Of a stretch of DNA of 64,000 nt, positions 18,462-28,413 are shown in pieces. Source of the DNA: Chloroherpetonaceae bacterium (GTDB lineage: Bacteria; Bacteroidota; Chlorobiia; Chlorobiales; Thermochlorobacteraceae); assembly GCA_033763895.1 (NCBI GenBank), contig JANRJQ010000010.1, positions 500,146-564,145 on the forward strand, in the 5' to 3' direction. A program made the translations under genes and the position numbers. Under the pieces are notes generated by a model. That model searched no databases. It saw only the letters and a program-made list of their open reading frames with translations, and was not told where the DNA came from. The stretch's first letter is position 1. Every line of letters begins with the position of its first letter.

Positions 18462-19439
18462 ATGGCAAGTGAACACCAGCCTGATATCTCGTATGTTATT
18501 CCACTTTATAATGAGTCGGAATCGTTGCCGGAATTAATTGATCAGATTAAAGATGCGCTGACGAAAAGTAATCTCGCAACTTTATTTGGACGAAAGCCTC
18601 AAATTGAAATCCTTTTGATTAACGATGGTTCTTCCGATGGTTCCGATAAAGTCGCCAAACAATTAATCCAAAAAAATCCGGAGATTAAACTTATTTCCTT
18701 TAGAAGAAACTATGGCAAATCGGCAGCTTTAGATGCGGGATTCAAAGAAGCAAAAGGAAGATATGTGATTACGATGGACGCCGATTTGCAAGACAGCCCT
18801 TATGAAACCGAACCTCTTATTAGAAAGGTAGAAGAAGGCTTTGACCTTGTCAGCGGTTGGAAACAAAAGAGATTTGATCCACTGAGCAAAACAATCCCCT
18901 CTAAACTGTTCAACTTTGTGACTTCCCGTCTTGCTGGAATTCCGATTCATGATTTTAATTGTGGTTTAAAAATTTACCGAAACGATGTGGTAAAGTCTGT
19001 TCATGTTTATGGGGAAATGCATCGATATATCCCTGTGCTTGCGAAATGGAATGGCTTTACTGTATCAGAGCTTGTGGTTGAGCATCGTGCAAGAAAATAT
19101 GGTTCAACTAAATTTGGAATCAGCCGATTTTTTTATGGTTTTCTTGACCTGCTTACCGTCCTTTTTATTACCAAATACATGAAGCGGCCGATGCACTTTT
19201 TTGGTGTATTCGGCATTATCTGCACATTTAGTGGATCTGCCTTAGGATTGTATCTGACCATCGAAAAGCTTTTTTATGATGCCTATTTAAGCAATCGGCC
19301 GATGCTTTTTCTCTCAGTGCTACTCATTATTTTAGGAGTTCAACTCTTTATGGGTGGTTTGTTGGGAGAAATGATTACAAAATCTTATCACCGCGTGGAA
19401 TCGTATTTGATCAAAGAAAGAATCAATTTTGAAAATTGA
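18462..19439 (+). CDS. Family 2 glycosyltransferase, DPM1/GtrB-like, membrane bound
   Basis: The 325-residue enzyme has a GT-A domain (about residues 8-230) with SYVIPLYNESESLP, NDGSSDGSD, and the metal-binding TMDADLQD. Two C-terminal transmembrane helices follow (about 245-268 and 280-305). This matches dolichol- or undecaprenyl-phosphate sugar transferases such as GtrB and DPM1, which load a sugar on the lipid carrier at the inner membrane. It is the last gene of the glgA-gmhB-lipoprotein group. The sugar and the later acceptor are unknown. The protein appears complete. Confidence 0.9.
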   Translation: MASEHQPDISYVIPLYNESESLPELIDQIKDALTKSNLATLFGRKPQIEILLINDGSSDGSDKVAKQLIQKNPEIKLISFRRNYGKSAALDAGFKEAKGRYVITMDADLQDSPYETEPLIRKVEEGFDLVSGWKQKRFDPLSKTIPSKLFNFVTSRLAGIPIHDFNCGLKIYRNDVVKSVHVYGEMHRYIPVLAKWNGFTVSELVVEHRARKYGSTKFGISRFFYGFLDLLTVLFITKYMKRPMHFFGVFGIICTFSGSALGLYLTIEKLFYDAYLSNRPMLFLSVLLIILGVQLFMGGLLGEMITKSYHRVESYLIKERINFEN

Positions 19440-19518
19440 TTCCATTTACTCCCTTCCTCCGTTCTTCATAAATTGAATTTTTATTCATTTCCCGATGACT
19501 GATAATTTCAAATTGAAT

Positions 19519-22386
19519 ATGAAACGACTGCTTCTAAGGCTGTTTGTTAGCTTTTTTTCTCTTTCCCTCTCCACACCTGCCCTATGCCAAATCGAATTGA
19601 TGGAGCTTTTGGAAGAAAAGCCGGATAAAAACGCGATGCAAGAATGGTCATTTATTTCAAGTTCAACTTGCGGTATAAATTCATTTAAGAGCAAGTATCC
19701 AAATGCAAATGGCCGAGGGGTACTCATTTTTATTTTGGATACGGGTGTTGATATGGGAATCCAAGGGCTGCGTCAGTTGCCAAATGGAAAACCAAAAGTT
19801 GTTGCAGCGTATGATTTTTCTAGTTCTGGAGACATCGCACTAATGAGTTACACGGTTCCGGTTTCAGGAGACATCATTCATGAAGGAAAGCCCTTTAAAA
19901 GTCTTCAAAAGCTTCTAAGGCTATCACAAAACGAGAAAGTGTATTTAGGGCTCTATGACGAAAAGAGAAGACAAAATGCTGATGTTTCAGATTTAGATCT
20001 TGATGGAAAAAGTGAAAGTGTCTTTGGTATTGCAGTGGTTGAAACCAAAGAGGGACCGAGATTTTCAATCGATACCAATGGGGATCACAGTTTTGAAGAC
20101 GAGGTTATACTCGCCAATTATTCTCAGGGTCTTAAGTCGGTTTCGATTAAGCCTATTCCCAAAGATCAAACCCCGCTGATGCAACTTGCAATCGAGGTAA
20201 ATATTAAGAATCTGGTTGCTTCAATTCATGCAGATGACGGGGCGCACGGCTCTCACTGCGCCGGTATCGCCGCAGGTTTTAACATTTTCGGCTCCGATTC
20301 TACAAATGGATTTGATGGAATTGCGCCGGAATCTGAACTGATAAGTCTTAAAATCAGCGAAGGGAACATTGGCGAGCTTTCTACAACCGGAAGCATTTTA
20401 AGCGCGTTTCAATTTGCCGCATCTATCTCTGACACAAGTGAAAAGCCGGTGGTTGTCAATATGAGTTTTGGTGTGCCGTCGGTTTTTGAAGGAAACGCAG
20501 TGATGGAAGAAATCTTAGATACGATGATATTGAATCACCCCAATCTCTATGTTTGTCTTTCTAACAGCAACGAAGGGCCCGGCCTTTCAACGACAGGGTT
20601 ACCCTCAGGCTCATGCGAAGCAATTTCAGTGGGAGCTTTTTTACCAAGCGAAGTTTCAAGAGATGTCTTGGCAAATGAGATTCCTGAAGGAAAAATATGG
20701 GGTTTCAGCAGCAGGGGAGGTGAGTATGCGAAACCGGATGTGCTTGCACCGGGAACAGCGTTTTCAACCGTGCCACCTCATACCATTTCACCCTTGATGA
20801 GTGGAACGAGTATGGCTTCGCCGTATGTCGCAGGATCAATAGCGCTTTTACTATCACAATTAAGAGCCGAGGGTTTCAACACACGGGATTTTCCACAACG
20901 CGTTATCAAAAAAGCATTAATAGAATCGGCTACACCTCTAAAGAGATATTCGTTTCTTGATGCCGGTGCGGGTTTAATGAATTTGCCAAAGGCATACGAA
21001 TTATTGAAGACGATGGCAAAATTCAAGACGCAGCGAGACATTATTTCCTATGACATTCAATTTATCCAAGCGTCCACTACGCCAGAACAAAAAGTACGAG
21101 CGGGGTACTATCGCCAAGGGTTTTTTCCCGAAGAGGAATTGGTAAGTGTAATGCCAAAATTTCCTTTGACCGAAGAAAGTCTTAAACGAAATACATTTTC
21201 AAGATTTATTGAGTTACAAAGTTCAAGTGATTGGGTTTATCCCGTTCAAAAACGATTGCTCGTAACAGGCGTTACAGGTGCAGATATCGCCTTAAAGTTT
21301 AGGAAAGAAAAGCTATCAAAACCGGGGATATACACGGCAATAATCAAAGCGTTTGCTGTAGATTCTAAAAAGGGACGAAAGAATCTTTATTCGGAATTTG
21401 AATTGCGAATTACGGTGGTTATCCCTTATCCAATGGGGCAAAATGGAAAAATTGAGTTGAAACAACTTCAAGTAAACGAAGGTGAAACTAAACGATATTT
21501 TGTTTCCATTCCCCCATATACGCCGTCTTTTCAAGTAAGTGTGAAAGGAAAGAAGGAAAAAAAGGCGAGTTGTATGGCGGTCTTATGCGCACCGGAAGGT
21601 AAGGTATTGAAATCAATGTATCTTTCATCCGGCGAAAATAGTGTTGAAGAACTGATATCAGCAAATGATCATACCGGAGGAGTTTATGAAATTGTTTTGA
21701 CAGGGAGCGAAACTGCTAAAAGGGAAACCTCTGAAATTGAGTTAACTATTCAAACGGAACCGATTTCAATTGAATTTACTGCATTTGGCGAAAGGCGAGG
21801 GAAGATTTCTCTCTACAATCGAGGCATAGATAGAGAGCCAATAACACTTTCAGTAAAAGAAATTGGTGCTTCGAGAACTTGGATAGATACCGTATTTGCA
21901 ACAGAAGAGAAAAGTCGAAGGAGAATACCCATAACACTAAAGCCTTCAACGAAAAGTATTTCTGTAAGTTTAGAGTTAAGTTTGAAAGACTACAACAAGA
22001 ATACAGATATTGCAATTGCCTTTACAGATAGCAACGGTAGAAGAATAGAATATCAAACGGTTGGGAATTTATACACAACGATTAAGACATACAATCCCTA
22101 TTCTGAGGGAGGAACAATCTGGCTTGAGATTTATTATGGCTTTGCAATAAAAAGTGAGAGCGAAGTCGCAATCTTGAAACTTACAGAAACTCAATTCTCA
22201 CTTCCAAAGGAAGTAGAAATGAATCGATTGTTTTTGAATTTACTTCCAAATTCTCTTCAAGAAGAAGAAATCAAAAGTGATATGAATTCCAATTTTAGCG
22301 AGATCTACAAGAAATTGATTCAAGTTCGAGTAGTTGGAAAGAAAGGTGGCGCAATTCGAATTCAAAAAAATTTTTTATTACCCTAA
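19519..22386 (+). CDS. Secreted subtilisin-like (S8) protease, tripeptidyl-peptidase II-like
   Basis: I use ATG 19519 because it opens a clean signal peptide ending PALCQ; an ATG at 19495 adds eight residues. Counted from 19495, the catalytic triad is Asp82 (FILDTGVD), His254 (GAHGSHCAGIAAG) and Ser439 (SGTSMASP), with oxyanion Asn359. About 170 residues separate Asp and His, instead of about 35 in plain subtilisins; this insertion is a mark of tripeptidyl-peptidase II-type subtilases. The long C-terminal part (about 520-963) is beta-rich, like the TPPII accessory domains. It probably degrades peptides in the periplasm or outside. It is followed directly by bshB1. Confidence 0.87.
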   Translation: MKRLLLRLFVSFFSLSLSTPALCQIELMELLEEKPDKNAMQEWSFISSSTCGINSFKSKYPNANGRGVLIFILDTGVDMGIQGLRQLPNGKPKVVAAYDFSSSGDIALMSYTVPVSGDIIHEGKPFKSLQKLLRLSQNEKVYLGLYDEKRRQNADVSDLDLDGKSESVFGIAVVETKEGPRFSIDTNGDHSFEDEVILANYSQGLKSVSIKPIPKDQTPLMQLAIEVNIKNLVASIHADDGAHGSHCAGIAAGFNIFGSDSTNGFDGIAPESELISLKISEGNIGELSTTGSILSAFQFAASISDTSEKPVVVNMSFGVPSVFEGNAVMEEILDTMILNHPNLYVCLSNSNEGPGLSTTGLPSGSCEAISVGAFLPSEVSRDVLANEIPEGKIWGFSSRGGEYAKPDVLAPGTAFSTVPPHTISPLMSGTSMASPYVAGSIALLLSQLRAEGFNTRDFPQRVIKKALIESATPLKRYSFLDAGAGLMNLPKAYELLKTMAKFKTQRDIISYDIQFIQASTTPEQKVRAGYYRQGFFPEEELVSVMPKFPLTEESLKRNTFSRFIELQSSSDWVYPVQKRLLVTGVTGADIALKFRKEKLSKPGIYTAIIKAFAVDSKKGRKNLYSEFELRITVVIPYPMGQNGKIELKQLQVNEGETKRYFVSIPPYTPSFQVSVKGKKEKKASCMAVLCAPEGKVLKSMYLSSGENSVEELISANDHTGGVYEIVLTGSETAKRETSEIELTIQTEPISIEFTAFGERRGKISLYNRGIDREPITLSVKEIGASRTWIDTVFATEEKSRRRIPITLKPSTKSISVSLELSLKDYNKNTDIAIAFTDSNGRRIEYQTVGNLYTTIKTYNPYSEGGTIWLEIYYGFAIKSESEVAILKLTETQFSLPKEVEMNRLFLNLLPNSLQEEEIKSDMNSNFSEIYKKLIQVRVVGKKGGAIRIQKNFLLP

Positions 22387-22532
22387 TGTTACGAAAGATT
22401 GGAATCGAAATCCCGTTAAAGAAAGGAAACCCGACAAAAGAACTTGGGCAACAAAGCTCAAAACAAATTGATATTGGGGAAAATCTCAATAGGAAGAAAT
22501 CAAAGAAAAAAAGTCTCCAATTAACAGAGTCT

Positions 22533-23261
22533 ATGACGCTGCACGAAAGTGTTTATGCCTTGGCGTTTGGAGCTCACCCCGATGATGTTGAAATTTCCTG
22601 TGGTGCAATCTTACACAAAATTATTCGGGAAGGGAAAACCGTTGCCGTTTGCGATCTAACCGAGGGTGAAATGGGAACGCGTGGCACAGTTGAAAAGCGA
22701 TACATAGAGTCAGCGGAGGCATCAAAAATTATTGGATACAAAACCCGTTTGAATTTAAACTTAGGCGATGCAACCTTTGAAGTCAATACAGAAAACCGAG
22801 AAAAGTTGGTCAAGATGATTCGGCACTTTCGACCCCACATCGTTTTCGCCCCGCAGGTTCGGGAGAGGCATCCCGATCATGAACGCGCAGCTGGATTGAT
22901 CAAGGATGCTTGTTTTTATGCAGGACTGAAAAAAATTGAAACGGTTTTTCAGGGGCAACCTCAAGCAAGGCATCGGCCGCAATATCTCTTCCATTATCTC
23001 CAAGATCATTTTGAGATTCCACATCTTATTGTTGATATTTCAGAGGAATTCGAAGTTGGTATGAATGCTATTCTTGCCTTTGAATCGCAATTTTATTCAC
23101 CCCTCTCGCATGAACCAGAAACCTTTATCAGTAGAAAATCCTTTTTGGAGAGTCTTGAGGCAAGAGCAAAAACTTTAGGGGAAGTTATCGGGGTTAAGTA
23201 TGGTCAAGGGCTGCTTTATGGTAAACCTTTAGGAATTAGTCACTTTAGCCGAGTGTTTTAA
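22533..23261 (+). CDS. bshB1: N-acetylglucosaminyl-malate deacetylase of bacillithiol synthesis
   Basis: BshB1 removes the acetyl group from GlcNAc-malate in the second step of bacillithiol synthesis. Zinc-binding motifs of the LmbE/PIG-L fold are present: AHPDDVE near the start and RERHPDHERA in the middle, with LTEGEMGTRGT and HYLQDHFEIPH typical of the BshB1 subgroup. The C-terminal YGKPLGISHF is also characteristic. The frame is open upstream to ATG 22386, overlapping the protease stop, but those 49 lysine-rich residues have no family counterpart, so I prefer ATG 22533. BshA and BshC are not in the window. Confidence 0.92.
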   Translation: MTLHESVYALAFGAHPDDVEISCGAILHKIIREGKTVAVCDLTEGEMGTRGTVEKRYIESAEASKIIGYKTRLNLNLGDATFEVNTENREKLVKMIRHFRPHIVFAPQVRERHPDHERAAGLIKDACFYAGLKKIETVFQGQPQARHRPQYLFHYLQDHFEIPHLIVDISEEFEVGMNAILAFESQFYSPLSHEPETFISRKSFLESLEARAKTLGEVIGVKYGQGLLYGKPLGISHFSRVF

Positions 23262-23296
23262 TCGATCTAACGAGCAAACTTTACCTTAGTGCCGTT

Positions 23297-25012
23297 ATGG
23301 CTCATTCACAAAAAGAGAATTACTCATCCTGCTTTGGCGTTATTCTCATTCTATTTTTCTTTGTTTTTTTACAATCTCAGTCATTAGCTCAAACCCAAGA
23401 TGATCTCTTTAGGATGGGAAAGGAGGAATTTGAGCGAAAAAACTTTTCAAAAGCACTTACCTATTTTTTAAGTGTTTATAAAACTTCCTCTCAAACCAAA
23501 GGCTTAAACGAAGCACTCGGTGAAACCTACATTGCCCTTGAAAGAGCGTTCGATGCAATACCTTATTTGACTAATGCCCTTCGTGAGTCTCCCGAAAACG
23601 CGTCTCTTTACTTCAACCTTTCTTTGTGCTACGAGCTTACTTTTCAGGAAAGGGAATCAATTGTAGCGCTAAAGGAAGGACTGAAGCTTGACTCTGCAAA
23701 TACCGGTGCTTTGATTCGCTTAGCCAATCTAGAAATGAGAGTTGGCAATCATCAAGAGTCGCGTCATGCGTTGGAAACACTTATTCAGAGATTGAAACAA
23801 ACTGCAAAAGTGAAACCCGATTCTGCAGAAGTTTTTCTAAATCTTGGAATGGGTTATTTGCTTTTTGGGGAGTGGGAAGAAGTTGAACATGCGCTTTCTG
23901 TTTTGGAAAGATTAGGTAGCCCACTTGTTTCTGAACTAAAGTCTTTTATCGACTCTCAATTGAAACAAACAGGCCCAGAGGTCAAAGAAATCAAATTGAT
24001 GATTCGAAAAAAGCCAAAGGACGCGGAATTATATCGAAAGCTTGGCGGGGTTTTGCTCTATACAAAGCAATATGAGCAAGCTGAAGATGCCTTTAAGAAA
24101 GCGGTTGAATTAGATTCTCTGAATGCGGCATCCTATCGTTCACTTGCTTATTTATACTTAAGAACCAAGCGATATCGGGATGCGGAGCAAATGTTTGAGC
24201 AAAGTACTCGATTAACACCAAGTGACTCGCCCGAAATTCTCGGTCTCCTTGCGCATTTAGGACATACGAGGCTCAATATTTCTAAAATCAAGGAAGCACT
24301 CCAAGCTTTTCAGTATGCGCTAACACTCGCTGAAAACATGAATCCAAAAGATGTTGGTAAATTTACTACAGAGCTCGCTTACATCTATTTTGGAATTGCT
24401 GTTGGGCGTTATAATAATGAACAAATCAATGAAGTGAAATGGGTCGCGAATCCATTTTCATTTCGAATTGAAAGTTTGGAAAATCGAACTTTTAGCATAT
24501 TCCCACCCCATTTGAGAAGATTTGAACCAATCCTTGCCTCACTTTCCGATGCCTTGCGGTTGAAGAATGACTTTGCTGAGGCCTATGCCTTCAAGGGTGT
24601 CGTTCAACTTCACTTAGGGGATAATGCTGCAGCAGCAAACGCATATCGAGAAGCAATAAAAATCAAGCCGGATTTTGCCGAAGCCTATGCCGGACTTGGC
24701 GCGTGTATTTCAAGAATGGGAAATGATGATGCCGCAATCGCGTTAATTCTCAATGCCATTGCTCAAAAAAAGGATTATGCAGATGCTTACGCCTTACTGG
24801 CAAAGCTTTATGAACGGCGAAATCGAATTAAAGAAGCAATAAGTACTTACGAAAAACTTTTAGAATTTGAGCCCAACAATGAAAAAGCCCATTTTGATGT
24901 TGGACTCTTGTATGGAAAAGTAGGCAACTCTCAAATGTTGCTCAAACATTACTATATCTTGCAAAAATTAAAATCGCCATTAGCTGAAAGGCTTTACAGA
25001 GCTAAGAATTAA
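23297..25012 (+). CDS. Periplasmic TPR-repeat protein
   Basis: The 571-residue protein has a signal peptide (hydrophobic residues about 11-31, ending SLAQ) and then TPR units through most of its length. Examples are near residues 36-70 (GKEEFERKNFSKALTYFLSV), 75-140, 235-300 (AEDAFKKAVELDSLNAASY) and 420-555 (AAANAYREAIKIKPDFAEAY). The middle (about 345-400) is less regular. It has no visible enzyme motif and likely scaffolds other envelope proteins. It lies 35 bases after bshB1 and 12 bases before the M14 peptidase gene, so these are likely cotranscribed. Confidence 0.85.
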   Translation: MAHSQKENYSSCFGVILILFFFVFLQSQSLAQTQDDLFRMGKEEFERKNFSKALTYFLSVYKTSSQTKGLNEALGETYIALERAFDAIPYLTNALRESPENASLYFNLSLCYELTFQERESIVALKEGLKLDSANTGALIRLANLEMRVGNHQESRHALETLIQRLKQTAKVKPDSAEVFLNLGMGYLLFGEWEEVEHALSVLERLGSPLVSELKSFIDSQLKQTGPEVKEIKLMIRKKPKDAELYRKLGGVLLYTKQYEQAEDAFKKAVELDSLNAASYRSLAYLYLRTKRYRDAEQMFEQSTRLTPSDSPEILGLLAHLGHTRLNISKIKEALQAFQYALTLAENMNPKDVGKFTTELAYIYFGIAVGRYNNEQINEVKWVANPFSFRIESLENRTFSIFPPHLRRFEPILASLSDALRLKNDFAEAYAFKGVVQLHLGDNAAAANAYREAIKIKPDFAEAYAGLGACISRMGNDDAAIALILNAIAQKKDYADAYALLAKLYERRNRIKEAISTYEKLLEFEPNNEKAHFDVGLLYGKVGNSQMLLKHYYILQKLKSPLAERLYRAKN

Positions 25013-25024
25013 AATCAAGAGACA

Positions 25025-26809
25025 ATGACAAGTAAGAAAGCAAAAACAAATCAGAGAAAATCACCCGCCCTTTTAACCGTTGCTGAAAAAACGAACTACA
25101 CCGCAACGTCGAGATTTGCAGATGTGGAAACTTTTCTTTTTGAATTGAAATCCCTTTGCCCACAAATGAGCTTGACCACTTTTGGGTCAACAACTGAAGG
25201 GCGACCTCTCTACCTTGCTGTTTTTTCGAATACCAATGTGAGAACCCCAATTGATGCAATAAAATCAGGTAAGCCAATTGTACTTCTTCAAAATAATATC
25301 CACGCCGGCGAGGTTTGCCCGAAAGAAGCTTCAATGATACTCATGAGAGACATCGCATTCGGAAACTTAAATGAGCTTTTGGAAAAACTTGTCATTCTTG
25401 TTGTTCCGGTTTACAATGCAGACGGCAACGAGCGAATAAGCGAAGCCAATCGCCTTTCACAAATAGGGCCTGAAAATGGTGTTGGGATTCGGACAAATGC
25501 CATCGGGCTGGATTTGAATCGTGACTACATGAAAATTGAAGCGAAAGAAACATTGCACCTTATTCGCGATCTTTATGTGGCGTGGCAACCGGATGTCATC
25601 GTTGATGGTCATACCACAGATGGCTCAAGGCACGGTTATGATTTGACTTACGGCTTTCCTCAGAATCCAAACGCGAATAAAGGACTTATTGAGTTTACTC
25701 GAGATATCATGCTTCCTGAGGTATCAGAAAAAATTAAAAAGGATACTGGGATTGATATGTTTTTTTATGCCGATTTCGTGGATTTCAAAAATCCAAGTGC
25801 CGGTTGGGCAACCTACTCCCATCATGCTCGTTACGGCGCAGCCTATGGCGGATTGCAAAATCGAATTTCAATTTTGATGGAAACCTACTCTTATGTTTCT
25901 TTTAAAAAGCGTGTGGTGGCTGCGTATCATTTTATGCGAGAGTGTTTGGAATATTCAGCACGCAATGACAGGAAAATTCGTGACATTGTTTCAAGAGCAG
26001 AGCGAGACGCCGTGAGGAGAGGTGAGAATTATGATGAAAATTTGAATCGGATAGGGATTGAAATCAAGAAAGTTGCTTTTGATAAAAAAGTCTCCGTTAT
26101 CGGCTATGAAATTGCCGAGCGTAAAAATCCTGATGGAAGTGTACGATATGAAGCGACTAAGAAAAAGAAAGTTTACGAAGCGCCTTATTTCGGGAAGTAT
26201 GAAATGACGAAAACCGTCACTCGGCCACTGGGTTACTTTATCCCCAAAGCAGAAAGAAGAATTGTTGAAAAGTTGCTTCTGCACGGGATTGTTGTAGAAA
26301 CTTTACTGAGAGAGTTTCGCATTAAATGTGAATTTTATGACGTTAAATCCGTAAAGGCATCTGAACAATGTTTTCAAGCACACCGCGAGGTTACTGTTGA
26401 AGTAGAACGCAAACCAATAACGCTCACATTAAACAAAGATGACTTTTATGTTCCAATGAATCAAGTATCCTCACATGTTGTAGCAGGTCTTTTGGAACCA
26501 GATTCCGACGACAGTCTCGCACATTGGAATTATTTTGATAATTACTTGACCGGAAAACTTCGTTTTGAAAAGGATTTCGTTACCGAGTACGAATACAACC
26601 TCATTGACCTCCCCCGAACAAAAGAGATTTATGAAAAATTGATTGATAAAAATCCATCGTTAAACGAAGAGCGAAAGAAAGAAGAGAAGATGAAATTTTT
26701 CTGGACAGCCGTTGGATATGGAAATGAATTCAATAACATTATTCCTGTTTACCGTCAGATAGAAAAAAAAGTAATTCCCTCGATGCTTTTTAATCATGAA
26801 AAGAACTAA
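25025..26809 (+). CDS. M14-family zinc carboxypeptidase
   Basis: The 594-residue protein has the M14 signature. Zinc ligands are His93 and Glu96 in NIHAGEVC and His196 in VDGHTTDGS; the substrate arginine lies in LDLNRD (163-167), and the catalytic Glu286 in ILMETYSY. The catalytic domain spans about residues 30-330. The rest (about 340-594) is a beta-rich accessory part with no known motif. The start MTSKKAKTNQ has no signal peptide and no upstream alternative is visible, which is unusual for this group; it may act in the cytosol. The next gene starts 14 bases before its stop. Confidence 0.88.
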   Translation: MTSKKAKTNQRKSPALLTVAEKTNYTATSRFADVETFLFELKSLCPQMSLTTFGSTTEGRPLYLAVFSNTNVRTPIDAIKSGKPIVLLQNNIHAGEVCPKEASMILMRDIAFGNLNELLEKLVILVVPVYNADGNERISEANRLSQIGPENGVGIRTNAIGLDLNRDYMKIEAKETLHLIRDLYVAWQPDVIVDGHTTDGSRHGYDLTYGFPQNPNANKGLIEFTRDIMLPEVSEKIKKDTGIDMFFYADFVDFKNPSAGWATYSHHARYGAAYGGLQNRISILMETYSYVSFKKRVVAAYHFMRECLEYSARNDRKIRDIVSRAERDAVRRGENYDENLNRIGIEIKKVAFDKKVSVIGYEIAERKNPDGSVRYEATKKKKVYEAPYFGKYEMTKTVTRPLGYFIPKAERRIVEKLLLHGIVVETLLREFRIKCEFYDVKSVKASEQCFQAHREVTVEVERKPITLTLNKDDFYVPMNQVSSHVVAGLLEPDSDDSLAHWNYFDNYLTGKLRFEKDFVTEYEYNLIDLPRTKEIYEKLIDKNPSLNEERKKEEKMKFFWTAVGYGNEFNNIIPVYRQIEKKVIPSMLFNHEKN

Positions 26810-27701
26810 AGAAATGAGAAGGCATTGTTTGATGCGAAGTTCGATTCATTTTTCATTTTGGGTTTCAAACCTCACCTTCTGGGTAGGTTTGTTTTTATGT
26901 TCAGCATTGGTTTACGCGCAGCCCTTTAAGCTAAAGAAGGTGAATCATGTAATACGAATTTCAAACCTTAATTCTTACCCTGATTTTCGTTTTTTTGTTT
27001 TTTACCCTCAATCTGAACTGATGCAAAGTGGAGATGAAATATCCTTTGATGCAACGGGTTCTGTCATTCGTAAAAAGCCATTGCCTTTTGAATTGATAGA
27101 AGATGGCTTAGTGTATTCTTTTGGCGATATAGTTTATGCGCCTAATCCTCTTCCTTTATCTGAAGATTCATTACTTGCAATTTGGAGAAATTTTGAAATA
27201 GGCACTGAAAATGTTGAGAACATCAAGAAACTGTTTCAATCACAACTCCCATTTTTATCGGAGCCGAATACACAAGCAGCAATCATTGATTCGTTGGATG
27301 ACGAAAACCCCGCGATTGCCATCAATGACCTATTTGAGTTACAATGGAGTGAACAAGACAGCACATTTGAATTGGTGCTCCTTTCAAGGCAATATGAATT
27401 TGATGGCGGGAAAAGTCGAATAGCTTCGGAATTAGAATTAGCCTCGGCTCAAAACGCTATGAGAGACGCCGCTCGGCGGAAAATCAAAAGACCAACCGAG
27501 ACCATCTTTAGCGATAGAAATGGAAAACGAAAAGTGATTAACAATATAAATGGCAATAAGCTTATCCAAGAGATTGATGAACCTGAACAAAGTTCACTTT
27601 TGTACATTGCCATCATATTCCCAGTCGTGTTCGGGCTTTTAGGTTGGTATGTTGTGGTTGGAAGAAAGAAGTGGATAGAAAGAAATCGTGGTAGTCTTTA
27701 G
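26796..27701 (+). CDS. Unknown secreted or membrane-anchored protein
   Basis: I do not recognise this 301-residue protein. The N-terminus carries a basic segment and a hydrophobic signal region (about residues 15-42, ending LVYAQ). The mature part is acidic and probably beta-rich (PDFRFFVFYPQSE and similar), with a stretch of charged helix around residues 215-250. A transmembrane helix lies near the C-terminus (about 268-288) before a basic tail. Thus most of the protein should be periplasmic, anchored at the C-terminus. Starts at 26796, 26814 or 26832 are possible; the first overlaps the carboxypeptidase stop by 14 bases, implying translational coupling. Confidence 0.6.
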   Translation: MKRTKEMRRHCLMRSSIHFSFWVSNLTFWVGLFLCSALVYAQPFKLKKVNHVIRISNLNSYPDFRFFVFYPQSELMQSGDEISFDATGSVIRKKPLPFELIEDGLVYSFGDIVYAPNPLPLSEDSLLAIWRNFEIGTENVENIKKLFQSQLPFLSEPNTQAAIIDSLDDENPAIAINDLFELQWSEQDSTFELVLLSRQYEFDGGKSRIASELELASAQNAMRDAARRKIKRPTETIFSDRNGKRKVINNINGNKLIQEIDEPEQSSLLYIAIIFPVVFGLLGWYVVVGRKKWIERNRGSL

Positions 27702-27729
27702 AAATCTAAAGTCAAAATAGATGAGGATT

Positions 27730-28404
27730 TTAAATGCGATCATAAAATGCGCGCTTTGCTTCCGAAATAAACGCTTTTAATTTTTGAGGCGATTTTCGAC
27801 CGGGAAGCTCTTCAACGCCGCTCGATACATCAACCCCGTCTGGTTTGAGAGTCAAAATCAAATCATACACATTTTGAGGCGTGAGACCTCCAGCAAGAAT
27901 CACCTTACAGGTTTTTTCAAATGACTTGATTCCATAGATTATCTTTTTTGCATCAACCAAAGGAATCGAATCGCCTGTTCCGCCAAAAGCAGTTGGTGAA
28001 AACGAATCAATCAAGAATGTATTGCAGTTCAACTGTTCTAAAATTTTTTTTGCAATTGGCTTGATTTCCTCTGAAGTGCCTCTTAGTGCGGGAAGAATAG
28101 GTAGCTTGAATGCACGGAGCAAAAAGAGATTATCGGAAGAAAAAAAATTATGATGGTGAAATTGCGCGTGGGTTAGGCCGGTTTCATACAGCAATTTTTG
28201 AATTTCAGGAATAGAATGTTGGACAAAAACACCAACTTTTGCAATTCTTTCGGGAAGAGCGTTAATAATAGGTTCAATGTTATTCGGTGAAATATATCGT
28301 GGGCTTTGAGCGTAGCAGATAAAACCGATTGCATCAGCCCCACATTCGATTGCATGTTCTGCATCCGAAAGATTTGTAACACCACATATTTTAACTTGAA
28401 ACAT
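27730..28404 (-). CDS. trpF: Phosphoribosylanthranilate isomerase
   Basis: TrpF isomerises N-(5-phosphoribosyl)anthranilate to the ribulose form in tryptophan synthesis. The 224-residue TIM barrel has the N-terminal VKICGVTN with the catalytic cysteine, ADAIGFICYAQSPRYIS, the aspartate strand FLIDSF and the phosphate site near VILAGGLTPQNV and GVDVSSGVEE. No other trp gene is near. It is the last gene of the def-pyrE-trpF run (9-12 bases behind pyrE) and ends 28 bases from the convergent membrane protein gene. Confidence 0.96.
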   Translation of the reverse strand: MFQVKICGVTNLSDAEHAIECGADAIGFICYAQSPRYISPNNIEPIINALPERIAKVGVFVQHSIPEIQKLLYETGLTHAQFHHHNFFSSDNLFLLRAFKLPILPALRGTSEEIKPIAKKILEQLNCNTFLIDSFSPTAFGGTGDSIPLVDAKKIIYGIKSFEKTCKVILAGGLTPQNVYDLILTLKPDGVDVSSGVEELPGRKSPQKLKAFISEAKRAFYDRI

Positions 28405-28413
28405 CGTTTGGGG

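Noticed and set aside
22386-22532. 49-residue N-terminal extension of BshB1
   Set aside because: The frame is open, but the residues are lysine-rich and unlike the family; an in-frame ATG at 22533 lies just before the first conserved region.
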